This document shows positions 9,854 through 21,810 of a stretch of 64,000 nucleotides of DNA, piece after piece; within the stretch, counting starts at the first letter, position 1; each line of letters begins with the position of its first letter. A program made the translations under genes and the position numbers. Origin of the DNA: Providencia sp. PROV188. GTDB lineage: Bacteria > Pseudomonadota > Gammaproteobacteria > Enterobacterales > Enterobacteriaceae. Under the pieces are notes generated by a model, which was not told the DNA's origin, did not search any database, and worked only from the letters and a program-made list of their open reading frames with translations. The stretch is from the NCBI RefSeq assembly GCF_027595165.1, contig NZ_CP097291.1, forward strand, positions 992,001 to 1,056,000, in the 5' to 3' direction.

Positions 9854-10501
9854 TATTTGGATACCTTATTAGTTTCAGTTGGTAAGATTTCAACTGTAAT
9901 CAACCATGTGAATGGTATATTAAAAGATAGAATTAGCAATTATACTTAATTAATTTCATCCATTTTATTTTGACAATGATACATCATTCATAAATTTTAT
10001 GAATGTGTTTTAACGCATTTAGTATAGTTCAATTAACAATCACTGCTTTCTTACTATCATGTAGGTAAATAGATGAAAATATAATTGCGTTTTATACGAC
10101 AAATAAAATCATATAAAACAATATATAATCACATCGCATTAACTCAATACCATTTTTTTTATTACTCAATAATTACAAGATAGAAGGATCTTTCTATTTT
10201 TTGAGGTAAATACCCTAAAAAGGCACCTAGGGTATTGAGTAATACCGAATTAATATTTTGTGGGTAAGAAGTATACCATCTGATAAAGATATACTTTTTG
10301 CTTAACTGTGTCACTTATTAACTTTTTCTAGGTAAATTATACCTTGAACCAATTATTTATCATTGTTAGCTATTTAACATGATGATTATTATCACAGAGA
10401 TATAATAATAGGCTAAATAATGGGCATATGAATAATAGATCAGATATTAAATCTATAGCAGCCAAATAAATGACTGCTATAGATATAAATGAATGAAGGG
10501 A
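9854..10501. other. AT-rich 648-bp intergenic region upstream of mprA with overlapping inverted repeats
   Basis: No credible coding sequence. It must contain the mprA promoter on minus and the 3' flank of the MFS gene. A structured part lies at 10161-10243: an 11-bp inverted repeat ATTACTCAATA/TATTGAGTAAT (10161-10171 and 10233-10243) encloses a near-palindrome TAGAAGGATCTTTCTA (10181-10196) and an 8-bp inverted repeat ATACCCTA/TAGGGTAT (10210-10217 and 10228-10235). The two right arms share bases 10233-10235, so the outer and inner stems compete in part. Confidence 0.55.
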
Positions 10502-11701
10502 TTACTGTTCAGAGGTAATAATTGGATCGAATCGAGCACCAATTGCCCAAATGATTAAACTGATACCTGTGATAACAACGCCTGAAATTGCTACGCCCAT
10601 CCAACCTGCATGTTCATAGGCATAACCTGAAAGTAATGAACCTAGTGCTCCGCCAATAAAATAACTGGTCATATAGCCGGCAGTTAAGCGATTTCGTGCT
10701 TCAGGCATAATACGATAAAGTGTGCTTTGGTTAGTCACATGAACACCTTGGATGGCAAGATCAAGCACTAAGATGCCAATAATAAAAGCGATTAGTGAAT
10801 ATTTTGCCAGACCAATTGGGATCCATGAGAGCAATAATAGAATTAACCCAAGGGTAGTGACTAATTTGCCTTTACCTTTATCCACTAAGCGCCCTGCTTG
10901 GGTTGCCATTAATGCACCTGCTGCACCAACCAAACCAAATAACCCGATAGTACCCTCAGAATAATTAAAAGGCGGGCTGGCTAATAAGAATGCCATCGCA
11001 GTCCATAATAGCGCAAAGTTCGCGAAAGTGAGGGCGCCAAGCAGTGCGCGAGTTGCTAAGACTGGCGTAGTAAAAAACAGACGTCCGATAGAGCCAATGA
11101 GTTGAAAATAGTTAAGATCCGTTTTTTGGTGATAACGCGGTAATTTAAGCGCCAAAATTAGGATCAGGAACATCATTAATCCAAAGGCAACCCAGTAAAT
11201 AGCTCGCCAACCGCCTATCATTGCCACGCCACCGGAGATAGTTCGAGCGAGTAAGATCCCAAGAAGTAACCCACTCATAATAGTACCCACTGCTTTGCCC
11301 CGTTGATGAGGCTTTGCAATAGAAGCTGCCATAGGAACAAGAACTTGGGCGACAACGGAGAATAGCCCTGTGAGAGCGGTACCGAGAAGAATTTGCCAAA
11401 TATTATCAGAAAGCGCGGTGATTAATAAACCACTGGCTGACAATGTGGTCATCACGATGATCAATTTTTTACGTTCAAAAAGATCACCAAGAGGAACAAG
11501 GAAGAGTAATCCAACGGCGTAACCTAATTGTGCGGCGGTCACAATAAAGCCCGCCATGTTGGTTGTTAGGTTGAATTGGAGTGCGATAGTGTCTAGCAGG
11601 GGCTGTGCGTAATAATTACTGGCAACGACCAGCCCAGTGGCGATGGCCATTAAGAGCGTTAAGCCCGTAGTCAGTTCCGCTTGTGGTGTTTTCATGCTCA
11701 T
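10502..11701 (-). CDS. MFS transporter, DHA1-type exporter (YgaY-like)
   Basis: Twelve-TM major facilitator of 399 residues. It shows MFS motif A (VPLGDLFERKKLII, around residue 72) and a second-half counterpart (AGRLVDKGKGKLV). The fold and the N-terminal GLVVASNYYAQPLLDTIA stretch are typical of small-molecule or drug exporters of the arabinose-efflux-permease type. In E. coli, ygaY (a similar MFS gene) also sits between nrdHIEF and mprA, so synteny supports orthology, but the substrate is unknown. ATGs at 11701 and 11695 are both possible starts with weak ribosome sites. Confidence 0.8.
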   Translation of the reverse strand: MSMKTPQAELTTGLTLLMAIATGLVVASNYYAQPLLDTIALQFNLTTNMAGFIVTAAQLGYAVGLLFLVPLGDLFERKKLIIVMTTLSASGLLITALSDNIWQILLGTALTGLFSVVAQVLVPMAASIAKPHQRGKAVGTIMSGLLLGILLARTISGGVAMIGGWRAIYWVAFGLMMFLILILALKLPRYHQKTDLNYFQLIGSIGRLFFTTPVLATRALLGALTFANFALLWTAMAFLLASPPFNYSEGTIGLFGLVGAAGALMATQAGRLVDKGKGKLVTTLGLILLLLSWIPIGLAKYSLIAFIIGILVLDLAIQGVHVTNQSTLYRIMPEARNRLTAGYMTSYFIGGALGSLLSGYAYEHAGWMGVAISGVVITGISLIIWAIGARFDPIITSEQ

Positions 11702-11844
11702 TATGCTTTGGATATGAATGTTATTTTATGATCTGTGGGTAGGCATCAAGCCTATCCCACTATGACCGTTTATAGTATTAATGATTTAAGTGATTTTATT
11801 ATTTTTTTCAAAAGATTGATGCGAGATATTTTTGTTGATGTTAT

Positions 11845-14969
<3,125 letters not shown>

Positions 14970-14977
<8 letters not shown>

Positions 14978-15398
14978 TGATCTGCTCCTTTGTGTGAGCC
15001 CAGAATGTTTTTAATCCTTGTTTTACAGATTGCACATCGCGCTCTGTGCCTAATAATTCAAATCGGTAGAGGAAGGGAATTGCGCATTTTTGAGCGACAA
15101 TGTTGCCGGCAATGGCATAAGCCTCACCAAAGTTGGTATTACCCGCAGCGATGACACCGCGAATTAACGCTCGGTTTGCCTCGATATTGAGAAAGTGCAC
15201 CACTTCTTTAGGCACAGCGCCATGAGCGGTTCCACCGCCATAGGTCGGCAGCAACAGCACATAGGGTTGTGAGGCGAAAAGTACATTTTCAGGTAGATGG
15301 CCAATGGGAATACGAGTGGCTGGCAGCTGTAATTTTTCGACGAATCGATGGCAATTACCTGAGCGACTCGAGAAATAAATTAGCGGTTGAGTGGTCAT
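14970..15398 (-). CDS. nrdI: Flavodoxin-like ribonucleotide reductase activator NrdI
   Basis: FMN protein that supplies oxidant to build the manganese-tyrosyl radical of NrdF. It is 142 residues. The N-terminal FMN phosphate loop region reads [17 protein letters not shown], followed by LLPTYGGG and the flavin-contact loop [17 protein letters not shown]. Position between nrdH and nrdE is the family-standard order. Confidence 0.95.
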
Positions 15399-15409
15399 TT
15401 CAACCTCTC

Positions 15410-15646
15410 TTACTCAATCAGTGCATTGATTTTATCGGGGCGGAAGCCTGACCAATGCTGCTCTCCTACAATGACGACAGGAAGCTGCTGATAGCCTAGT
15501 TTTCTTATGAACTCAATGGCTTGGTTATCTTCAGAAAGGTCGATAATGGTGTACGGTAATTGCTTGCGCTCGAACGCTTGGTAGGTTGCATTACACTGGA
15601 CGCAGTTGGGTTTACTATAAATGGTAATCTCAGTCATTTTTTTCAC
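15410..15646 (-). CDS. nrdH: Glutaredoxin-like NrdH-redoxin
   Basis: Small thiol electron donor for NrdE, reduced by thioredoxin reductase. It is 78 residues with a CVQC active site near residue 15 and the family motif GFRPDKI at the C-terminus. First gene of nrdHIEF; nrdI follows after 11 bp. Confidence 0.95.
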   Translation of the reverse strand: MKKMTEITIYSKPNCVQCNATYQAFERKQLPYTIIDLSEDNQAIEFIRKLGYQQLPVVIVGEQHWSGFRPDKINALIE

Positions 15647-15702
15647 CTTAACATTTTCAGAACGTGGTAGTTACGTAATGGTGGTGTGTTGAAGATGAGC
15701 TG

Positions 15703-15718
15703 ATCCTATATATAGGCG
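15703..15718. promoter_or_regulatory. NrdR box, proximal
   Basis: The 16-bp element ATCCTATATATAGGCG is a palindrome around CTATATATAG, resembling the NrdR consensus ACACWATATATWGTGT. It starts exactly 31 bp from the second box, i.e. about three helical turns, the usual spacing for cooperative NrdR binding. It lies 57 bp upstream of nrdH. Confidence 0.75.
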
Positions 15719-15733
15719 TAAAATATTTCAACC

Positions 15734-15749
15734 ATACAATATATAGTGA
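15734..15749. promoter_or_regulatory. NrdR box, distal
   Basis: ATACAATATATAGTGA matches the NrdR consensus core CAATATATAGTG closely. Together with the box at 15703 it forms the expected pair. NrdR is the ATP/dATP-sensing repressor of ribonucleotide reductase genes. Confidence 0.8.
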
Positions 15750-15760
15750 TTTCTTTATTT

Positions 15761-15775
15761 GAATGATAATCATTC
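15761..15775. promoter_or_regulatory. Fur box in the nrdH-ogt divergent region
   Basis: GAATGATAATCATTC is a 15-bp palindrome containing the central part of the Fur consensus (AATGATAATCATT). It lies just upstream of the NrdR boxes. Iron-responsive repression of nrdHIEF by Fur is established in E. coli, so the placement fits. Confidence 0.75.
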
Positions 15776-15934
15776 GAATTATTGTCTATGCTGTTATTAA
15801 CATTGGAAATAAAAAAATTCAGGGGGAGATGATTCAGTTAGCTACACTGAGAAAAAATATCATTGCAAAGTAGAAATAATTTACCTTATAACTGTATATA
15901 CAATCAGGTAAATGAATCCTTTTGAGGAGATGTT

Positions 15935-16393
15935 ATGTACCATCAATATTTAGTAGCCCCAGAAAACTTTCCGAAACCGTGGATCCATATTACGGCTGAT
16001 GATGAAGGTGTGACGAGTATCTATTTTGTTGATGAAAAAACGGAGAAAGAGTCGAAAAACGAATTCTCAAAGCAGTGTGCGAAAGAACTAAAAGAGTATT
16101 TTAATCATAAGCGGAAAGTGTTTTCGGTTGCATTGAATCCGCAAGGTACTGAATTTCAGAAAAAAGTCTGGAAGCATTTGTGCGAAATTCCTTATGGTGA
16201 GCGCTGGAGTTATAAAGATCTCGCCTTAAAACTGGGCTCGGTTAACTACTGTCGAGCCGTCGGTATGGCCAATTCTCGTAACCCGATATCTTTGATTGTG
16301 CCTTGCCATCGTGTCTTAGGGCATGACGGAAAGCTGGTGGGTTATACAGGAGGATTGGATATTAAAGATTGGTTACTTATTCATGAGAAGTAA
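15935..16393 (+). CDS. ogt: Methylated-DNA--[protein]-cysteine S-methyltransferase
   Basis: Suicide repair enzyme removing O6-alkyl groups from guanine. It is 152 residues with the active-site motif IVPCHRV (acceptor Cys near residue 127) and the helix-turn-helix region IPYGERWSYKDLALKLG, including the NSRNP loop. The start follows GAGGAG. It stands alone, divergent from nrdHIEF; Ogt rather than Ada because no Ada N-terminal domain is present. Confidence 0.92.
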   Translation: MYHQYLVAPENFPKPWIHITADDEGVTSIYFVDEKTEKESKNEFSKQCAKELKEYFNHKRKVFSVALNPQGTEFQKKVWKHLCEIPYGERWSYKDLALKLGSVNYCRAVGMANSRNPISLIVPCHRVLGHDGKLVGYTGGLDIKDWLLIHEK

Positions 16394-16609
16394 ACGCTAA
16401 AAAATTAACCATGAGTAATACTTACCTTTGTATTAATTACTATTATTAAGAATTATCCCCGTATTCTGGACGAAATAGGTGGATAAATAATATTTTTTTA
16501 TCATTTAAATCAATTTTCGTGATCTAGGTTGTAGACAAGTCAGTTATATATTTGATGTACTGAGCTTGATACAGATGGTGTGTCTATTTTATTTTAAAGG
16601 TAATATTTG

Positions 16610-16819
16610 ATGTCTAAAGTTAAAGGTAACGTTAAGTGGTTCAATGAGTCCAAAGGTTTTGGTTTTATCACTCCAGAAGATGGTAGCAAAGATGTTTTTG
16701 TTCACTTCTCTGCGATTTCTGGCGACGGTTTCAAAACCTTAGCAGAAGGCCAAAAAGTTGAATTTGAAATCACTGAAGGCGCGAAAGGTCCATCAGCTGC
16801 TAACGTTGTCTCTTTGTAA
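16610..16819 (+). CDS. cspE: Cold-shock-family RNA chaperone CspE
   Basis: A 69-residue single cold-shock domain with RNP1 KGFGFITP and RNP2 VFVHFSAI. It is nearly identical to E. coli CspE, including [19 protein letters not shown] at the end. ATG at 16610 has AAAGG 9 nt upstream. The 216-bp upstream region is AT-rich and probably contains promoter and leader; I see no clear cold-box. Confidence 0.94.
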   Translation: MSKVKGNVKWFNESKGFGFITPEDGSKDVFVHFSAISGDGFKTLAEGQKVEFEITEGAKGPSAANVVSL

Positions 16820-16846
16820 TTAAATACTTAGAAACGAACAGCACTG

Positions 16847-16880
16847 AACTCGCACTAGCTTTGCTAGCGCGAGTTTTTTT
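16847..16880 (+). terminator. Intrinsic terminator of cspE
   Basis: Stem AACTCGC-A-CTAGC / GCTAG-C-GCGAGTT with one internal mismatch and a TTT loop, followed by T7. It starts 27 nt after the cspE stop. Confidence 0.9.
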
Positions 16881-16935
16881 ATCGCTAAAATTGACCTAAT
16901 GATCATTCTTATTGGTGATAAATTAAGTCACTAAT

Positions 16936-16977
16936 AAAAAACCCCAATGTGTAGTAATTCACAATTGGGGTTTCTTT
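16936..16977 (-). terminator. Intrinsic terminator of lipA
   Basis: Stem AAACCCCAAT / ATTGGGGTTT region with flanking A-run that reads as a U-run on the minus strand. It lies 30-70 nt past the lipA stop, and could work in both directions between convergent cspE and lipA. Confidence 0.85.
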
Positions 16978-17006
16978 TAATTACTATTTAGACGAAAAGA
17001 TTAATA

Positions 17007-17972
17007 TTATTTAACTTCTTCGCCTTTTGCTTGTAGGTCGGCATGATAGGAAGAGCGCACAAACGGTCCACAGGCTGCGTGAGTGAAGCCCATATCCATC
17101 GCTGCCTCTTTCATTTCATCGAACTCAGCAGGGCTCACATAGCGTTTAACGGGTAAGTGGTGGCGGCTTGGCTGCAAGTATTGCCCCAACGTTAACATGG
17201 TAACGCCATGACGACGCAGATCACGCATCACTTCAATGATCTCTTCGTTGGTTTCCCCTAAGCCTACCATTAAGCCTGATTTTGTTGGAATTTCAGGGTG
17301 AGCTTCTTTGAATTTTTCCAGTAATTTCAGTGACCATTCGTAGTTAGCACCAGGGCGAACTTGGCGGTAAATACGCGGTACGTTTTCAAGGTTGTGGTTA
17401 AACACATCCGGTGGCGTAGCGGTGAGAATTTCTAATGCGCGATCCATACGTCCACGGAAGTCAGGCACGAGAGTTTCAATTTTAATGGTCGGGCTTTTTT
17501 CACGGATGGCACTGATACAATCAGCAAAGTGCTGGGCACCACCATCACGCAAATCATCACGGTCAACGGAAGTAATAACCACATAACGCAGAGCCATATC
17601 TTTGATAGTTTGCGCTAATTTTTCTGGTTCATTCGCATCAGGAGCATTTGGTCGACCATGGGCAACATCACAGAATGGACAACGGCGAGTACAGATAGCA
17701 CCTAAGATCATAAAGGTGGCAGTTCCGTGGTTAAAACATTCAGAGAGGTTAGGGCAGGAAGCTTCTTCGCAGACTGAGTGCAGGCCATTTTTACGCATTG
17801 CGGCTTTAATGCCTTGAATTCGCGTAGAATCAGCTGGCAATCTGATTTTCATCCAGTCAGGTTTACGTAGAATTTCTTCACGTTCCGTCACCACGTTTTT
17901 AACAGGGATCAGTGCCATTTTATCGGCGTCACGGTATTTAATTCCACGCTCGATCTGAATTGGTTTACTCAT
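17007..17972 (-). CDS. lipA: Lipoyl synthase LipA
   Basis: Radical-SAM enzyme inserting two sulfurs into octanoyl groups on lipoate-dependent enzymes. It is 321 residues, as in E. coli. The radical cluster motif is [10 protein letters not shown]; the auxiliary cluster motif is [13 protein letters not shown], and the C-terminal serine motif RSSYHA is present. Works after LipB, which is 70 bp upstream on the same strand. Confidence 0.97.
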   Translation of the reverse strand: MSKPIQIERGIKYRDADKMALIPVKNVVTEREEILRKPDWMKIRLPADSTRIQGIKAAMRKNGLHSVCEEASCPNLSECFNHGTATFMILGAICTRRCPFCDVAHGRPNAPDANEPEKLAQTIKDMALRYVVITSVDRDDLRDGGAQHFADCISAIREKSPTIKIETLVPDFRGRMDRALEILTATPPDVFNHNLENVPRIYRQVRPGANYEWSLKLLEKFKEAHPEIPTKSGLMVGLGETNEEIIEVMRDLRRHGVTMLTLGQYLQPSRHHLPVKRYVSPAEFDEMKEAAMDMGFTHAACGPFVRSSYHADLQAKGEEVK

Positions 17973-18042
17973 AATGTGCCGGTTCCAGTTATCTGTTTGC
18001 CATTAAAATTTTTTTGAAAAATGTTAAAAAATTATAGCATTA

Positions 18043-18672
18043 TTATTGAACAATATGAAATCCAAGTGTGTCACAGAACTGACTAATAAGCACTGGCTGA
18101 ACATCGTTTAATGTAATGTTTGGAGACAGCGCTCTCACTTGTGTCATTTTCAATTCACTATAACCACAAGGGTTAATGCGATTAAAAGGCTCGAGATCCA
18201 TATCCACATTCAGAGCCAATCCATGGAATGAACAGCCTTTTCGAATACGTAAGCCAAGGGAGCAAATTTTGTCTCCGTTGACATAAACGCCGGGCGCATC
18301 AGGGCGCGGATACGCACTGATATTAAAATGGGCGAGGGTATTGACCACGCAAGTTTCTAGGGCGCTAACAAGCTCACGGACACCAATGTGACTGCGTTTT
18401 AGATCTATCATCACATACATGACTTGCTGGCCGGGACCATGGTAAGTCACTTGTCCGCCACGATCACTTTGGATCACGGGGATATTTCCCGGCGCGAGAA
18501 GGTGTTCGGCTTTGCCAGCTTGCCCTTGGGTAAACACAGAAGGGTGTTGCACCAGCCAAATTTCATCGCAGGTATCAGGAGTACGGGATTCAGTAAATTG
18601 GTGCATTGCCTCAGATGTGCTCTCGTAGGGAGCCAGACCTAAGTCGCGGATGATGATGCTATTCTTCGACAA
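18043..18672 (-). CDS. lipB: Octanoyltransferase LipB
   Basis: Transfers octanoate from acyl-carrier protein to lipoyl domains. It is 209 residues (213 in E. coli). Catalytic region: [18 protein letters not shown], with the active cysteine in [11 protein letters not shown] and lysine in [24 protein letters not shown]. No in-frame ATG is available near the conserved N-terminus; the likely start is TTG at 18672 (reads [11 protein letters not shown]), which fits the length of the family. Start position is therefore less certain than the identity. Confidence 0.93.
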   Translation of the reverse strand: MSKNSIIIRDLGLAPYESTSEAMHQFTESRTPDTCDEIWLVQHPSVFTQGQAGKAEHLLAPGNIPVIQSDRGGQVTYHGPGQQVMYVMIDLKRSHIGVRELVSALETCVVNTLAHFNISAYPRPDAPGVYVNGDKICSLGLRIRKGCSFHGLALNVDMDLEPFNRINPCGYSELKMTQVRALSPNITLNDVQPVLISQFCDTLGFHIVQ

Positions 18673-18784
18673 AATTCGGTGTCCACAGGCTGTAAAGATG
18701 AATGGCAGTATAACGCTGTGAACGCGTTACCACCAGTTTGTCTTGTTATTAACTTGTTATTTTTCAGCTGATATTGCGGATAAT

Positions 18785-18807
18785 AAAAAAAACGAGCCGG
18801 AGGCTCG
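18785..18807 (-). terminator. Intrinsic terminator downstream of ybeD
   Basis: Stem CGAGCC/GGCTCG with a TCC loop on minus, then eight U residues. It lies 175 nt past the ybeD stop and about 113 bp before the lipB start, so lipB-lipA probably have their own promoter in the remaining gap or depend on readthrough. Confidence 0.8.
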
Positions 18808-18966
18808 GCCAGACCATTGACAAAACCATCAGGTTTGGAAATGGCTCTTTTGGGTTGTAAAACGAACAAGGAAAATCAATTTATTGATTTTCGCCTGATA
18901 ACACAAAGAGGGAAAAACCACGTTTTTATCCCTCTTTGTCATCAACTTACCGAGCCGGAGGCTCGG
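18785..18966 (-). ncRNA. Candidate structured RNA between ybeD and lipB
   Basis: Four hairpins follow each other in this 310-bp gap. Read on minus: CCGAGCC/GGCTCGG (18966-18950), ACAAAGAGGGA/TCCCTCTTTGT (18939-18903), GAAAATCAAT/ATTGATTTTC (18892-18871), and CGAGCC/GGCTCG (18807-18793) followed by T8 (18792-18785), a good intrinsic terminator. The first and last hairpins have the same stem sequence. Seen directly: the stems. Inferred: that they are part of one RNA, either the 3' end of the ybeD transcript, a leader of lipB, or a separate small RNA. Hairpin 1 also has a T-run on plus. Confidence 0.45.
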
Positions 18967-18981
18967 TTTTCTTGTTGCTAA

Positions 18982-19245
18982 TTACAGCACAACTTTGACT
19001 AATTCTAATGCACCTAACTCAGTGTAGAGCGTTTCAACTTGCTCAATGTGAGTGGCGTTAATAGTAATAGATACAGAATGGTAGTTGCCTTTGCTGCTCG
19101 GTTTAACATCTGGTGCATAATCACCTGGAGCATGGCGTTGAACCACTTCAATGACTTGGTCAACTAATTCTGGCTGCGCTAGGCCCATCACTTTGTAGGT
19201 TAATGGACATGGGAACTCAAGCAGTTCACCTAATTTCGTTTTCAT
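18982..19245 (-). CDS. ybeD: DUF493 family protein YbeD
   Basis: Small ACT-like-fold protein of 87 residues, same length as in E. coli, with the conserved stretch [20 protein letters not shown]. Its role is not established; it lies between dacA and lipB in many enterobacteria. The start at 19245 has AGGAGT 4 nt upstream; a longer in-frame reading to 19320 lacks homology. Confidence 0.93.
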   Translation of the reverse strand: MKTKLGELLEFPCPLTYKVMGLAQPELVDQVIEVVQRHAPGDYAPDVKPSSKGNYHSVSITINATHIEQVETLYTELGALELVKVVL

Positions 19246-19398
19246 GGGCACTCCTAAAATATTGATTAGCGCCTGCATAAAAATTGGCTGGAAGAAAATA
19301 GATTTCGCCAGCCAACTCACTATCCCATCAGGGTTTGTATTTCACTACAGGCTTTCAGATACAAACTATATGGGGCTAACTGATTTCAATTTCAAGTA

Positions 19399-20628
19399 TT
19401 AACCAAACCAACGATGGAATAATAATTTGATGTAGTCGATTAAACGGCTGAAGAATCCGCCTTCTTCAACATCTTTTAATACCGCTAAAGGACGCTGTTC
19501 GATGGTTTTACCGTCTAATTGGAAGCTAATCGTACCCACTTGTTGGCCTTTTTTCAGCGGCGCTTCGATTTCAGTGGTGGTTAATTCGTAGCTTGCTTTT
19601 AAGTCTTTTAAACGACCACGAGGGATTGTGAGGTACAGGTCTTCAACCACGCCTAACTTAATTTCGCTGTCATCGCCAAACCAAACTGGGGCAGTGGCAA
19701 ACTCGACGCCAGCTTGCAGAGGTTTCACTGTTTCATAGAAACGGAAGCCGTATGTCAGCAATTTTTTGCTTTCTGCATCACGCCCCTTACTGCTTTTTCC
19801 ACCCATAACGACGGAAATAAGACGCATATCGCCATCTTTTGCGGAGGCAACTAAGTTATAACCTGCTGCATCAGTGTGACCAGTTTTGATCCCATCAACT
19901 GCAAGGCTTTTATCCCATAACAGACCATTACGGTTAGTTTGGCGGATATTGTTAAACGTGAATTCTTTTTCTTTATAAATTTCGTATTCTTCCGGTACAT
20001 CACGGATCAGCGCTTGACCAATCAATGCCATATCACGAGCAGAGCTGTATTGACCCGCAGCATCGAGACCATGTACTGTTTGGAAGTGCGTATTTTGCAG
20101 ACCCAGTTTATTCACGTAGGTATTCATCAAGTTAACAAAGTTAGCTTGATCACCTGCGACATAGTCTGCCATAGCAACACAGGCATCATTACCTGATTGT
20201 AAGTTAATACCACGGGTTAGCTGAGAAACACTCACGCGATCTCCGGGTTTTAAGAACATTAATGAAGAGCCTTTGAAAATTGGGTTACCTGTCGCCCATG
20301 CATCTTCACCCACGGTGACCATGTCATTCGCGCCAATTTTGCCTGATTTAATGGCTTGACCGATGACATAGCTCGTCATCATTTTGGTCAAGCTAGCAGG
20401 GTCGCGGCGCTGATCTGCATTACTTTCGGCAAGCACTTTACCTGAATTGTAATCAATCAAGATATACGCTTCAGCATCGATAGCTGGAGCAGCAGGAACT
20501 GAAGTATTTGGAAAAGCTTCATTCGCATTTGCAAAAGTGACAGTAGAAACGATCAGTGCAGAAGCCAGCGCAGTCTGACGCACGATTTGTGGCAGAAAGA
20601 CATTGCGTGATGAGGAGACATTTTTCAT
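19399..20628 (-). CDS. dacA: D-alanyl-D-alanine carboxypeptidase DacA (PBP5)
   Basis: Periplasmic penicillin-binding protein trimming the terminal D-Ala of peptidoglycan stem peptides. It is 409 residues with a signal peptide (cleavage near AFANA, residues about 1-35). The active-site motifs are SLTK near residue 80, SGN near 142 and KTG near 246. The C-terminal amphipathic anchor helix [16 protein letters not shown] is present. It follows rlpA after a gap holding a palindromic repeat. Confidence 0.96.
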   Translation of the reverse strand: MKNVSSSRNVFLPQIVRQTALASALIVSTVTFANANEAFPNTSVPAAPAIDAEAYILIDYNSGKVLAESNADQRRDPASLTKMMTSYVIGQAIKSGKIGANDMVTVGEDAWATGNPIFKGSSLMFLKPGDRVSVSQLTRGINLQSGNDACVAMADYVAGDQANFVNLMNTYVNKLGLQNTHFQTVHGLDAAGQYSSARDMALIGQALIRDVPEEYEIYKEKEFTFNNIRQTNRNGLLWDKSLAVDGIKTGHTDAAGYNLVASAKDGDMRLISVVMGGKSSKGRDAESKKLLTYGFRFYETVKPLQAGVEFATAPVWFGDDSEIKLGVVEDLYLTIPRGRLKDLKASYELTTTEIEAPLKKGQQVGTISFQLDGKTIEQRPLAVLKDVEEGGFFSRLIDYIKLLFHRWFG

Positions 20629-20740
20629 GGTTGTATCATTACATCCAACATTCGGTTAACACAAGAAAGCGCAGTTTAGCAAAAGTTCGAAGGCAGATAA
20701 AAGAAGCTCTTGCGCTGTGCAGGTAAATTTACGTTAGTTT

Positions 20741-20812
20741 ATACCCGTTGTACTTTAAGTTGCAGGGGGAGCTATCAATAATTTCCCCCAGCAACGTAAA
20801 TTATTCGGTTAT
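20741..20812. repeat. Dispersed palindromic repeat between dacA and rlpA
   Basis: A long hairpin: left arm TACTTTAAGTTGCAGGGGGA (20751-20770) pairs imperfectly with right arm TCCCCCAGCAACGTAAATTA (20784-20803). The arm termini resemble those of the repeat after glnS (62301-62603), for example an ATACTTnnnnnTGnAG left end and a GCAACnnnAATTATT right end. I recall similar hairpins dispersed in Yersinia, Serratia, Photorhabdus and Providencia genomes. Confidence 0.7.
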
Positions 20813-20819
20813 TGAGTGA

Positions 20820-21797
20820 TTAAGGGGCAACAACCATGGATTGTTGATTGCGCTCAGACTGTAAACGAGATTGTATCTCTACTGCTTGCTGTCTCGTTGC
20901 AAAAGGTCCTAATTGAACACGGTAGATGCCATTGTAAGGCTGTAGGCGACCCGGTACGTTAAACTGACTTTTTAAGTTATCCAACATACTTTGTGCGTTT
21001 GCTTTGCTACTGATAGCGCCAGCTTGAACTAAGAAACCACGTTCAGGAACGGATTCTGTTTCAGTGGCTTTCGGTGCAACTTGTGGTTCTGGCTGCTTGA
21101 TGTTCATATCTGGCATCGTTGGTTGCATAGGTTCCGCAGGCTGTTTTACTGGTAATACGTTGCTTGGCGCTGGGGATTCTTGCATCACCGGTGTACCTAA
21201 TGGACCTGAACCTAATTGTGGACGATCCGGCAGGGCATAACTTTGTTTAACAAAGTTTGAACCAACAGTTCCTGGCCCTGATAAGCTTCCATCTGGTGCA
21301 ACTTGGATTGCATCAATTTTAATTTTTGTGGTCGTCATCAGATTTAAGCGATCAGCGACTGCTCGGGATACGGCAATACTTTTGCCAGGAGTATAAGGGC
21401 CACGGTCATTGATACGAACCACCATCATGCGCCCGTTCATCATGTTGGTAATACGAGCATAACTTGGAATAGGTAATGTAGGGTGAGCTGCAGTTAACTC
21501 TACTGGGTTAGCGCGTTCACCAATGGCAGTCAATTGACCGGAAGCTTCTTGACCATAAATTGACGCATAGCCAACTTGGGAGAACTGTGCGGGTTCACGG
21601 ACAATTTGGTATTGCTTGCCATTACGCTGGTAATCATTATTTGCCGTTGGATGATAAGGCTCATAATGTGGCTCAGCACCCAACACATCTTGTGTAGGGA
21701 CATTAGTTGGAACTGTTGGCTGCTGCTTAACGTCTTCGTTAATACACCCACTGAGTAATGTGGTTGCCATGGCGAGCATAATCCATTGTAAACGCAT
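20820..21797 (-). CDS. rlpA: Septal ring lytic transglycosylase RlpA
   Basis: Outer-membrane lipoprotein acting on peptidoglycan at division sites. It has a lipobox LLSGC near residue 18, a double-psi beta-barrel domain (GYASIYGQEASGQLTAIG ... HPTLPIPSYARITN, VRINDRGPY, with the family's His and Asp present) and a C-terminal SPOR domain (about residues 245-325) for binding denuded glycan. ATG at 21797 has GAGG 6 nt upstream and gives MRLQW, matching E. coli MRKQW; an ATG four codons further up (21809) is less likely. Length 325 against 362 in E. coli. Confidence 0.92.
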   Translation of the reverse strand: MRLQWIMLAMATTLLSGCINEDVKQQPTVPTNVPTQDVLGAEPHYEPYHPTANNDYQRNGKQYQIVREPAQFSQVGYASIYGQEASGQLTAIGERANPVELTAAHPTLPIPSYARITNMMNGRMMVVRINDRGPYTPGKSIAVSRAVADRLNLMTTTKIKIDAIQVAPDGSLSGPGTVGSNFVKQSYALPDRPQLGSGPLGTPVMQESPAPSNVLPVKQPAEPMQPTMPDMNIKQPEPQVAPKATETESVPERGFLVQAGAISSKANAQSMLDNLKSQFNVPGRLQPYNGIYRVQLGPFATRQQAVEIQSRLQSERNQQSMVVAP

Positions 21798-21810
21798 ACT
21801 AAGCCTCATT

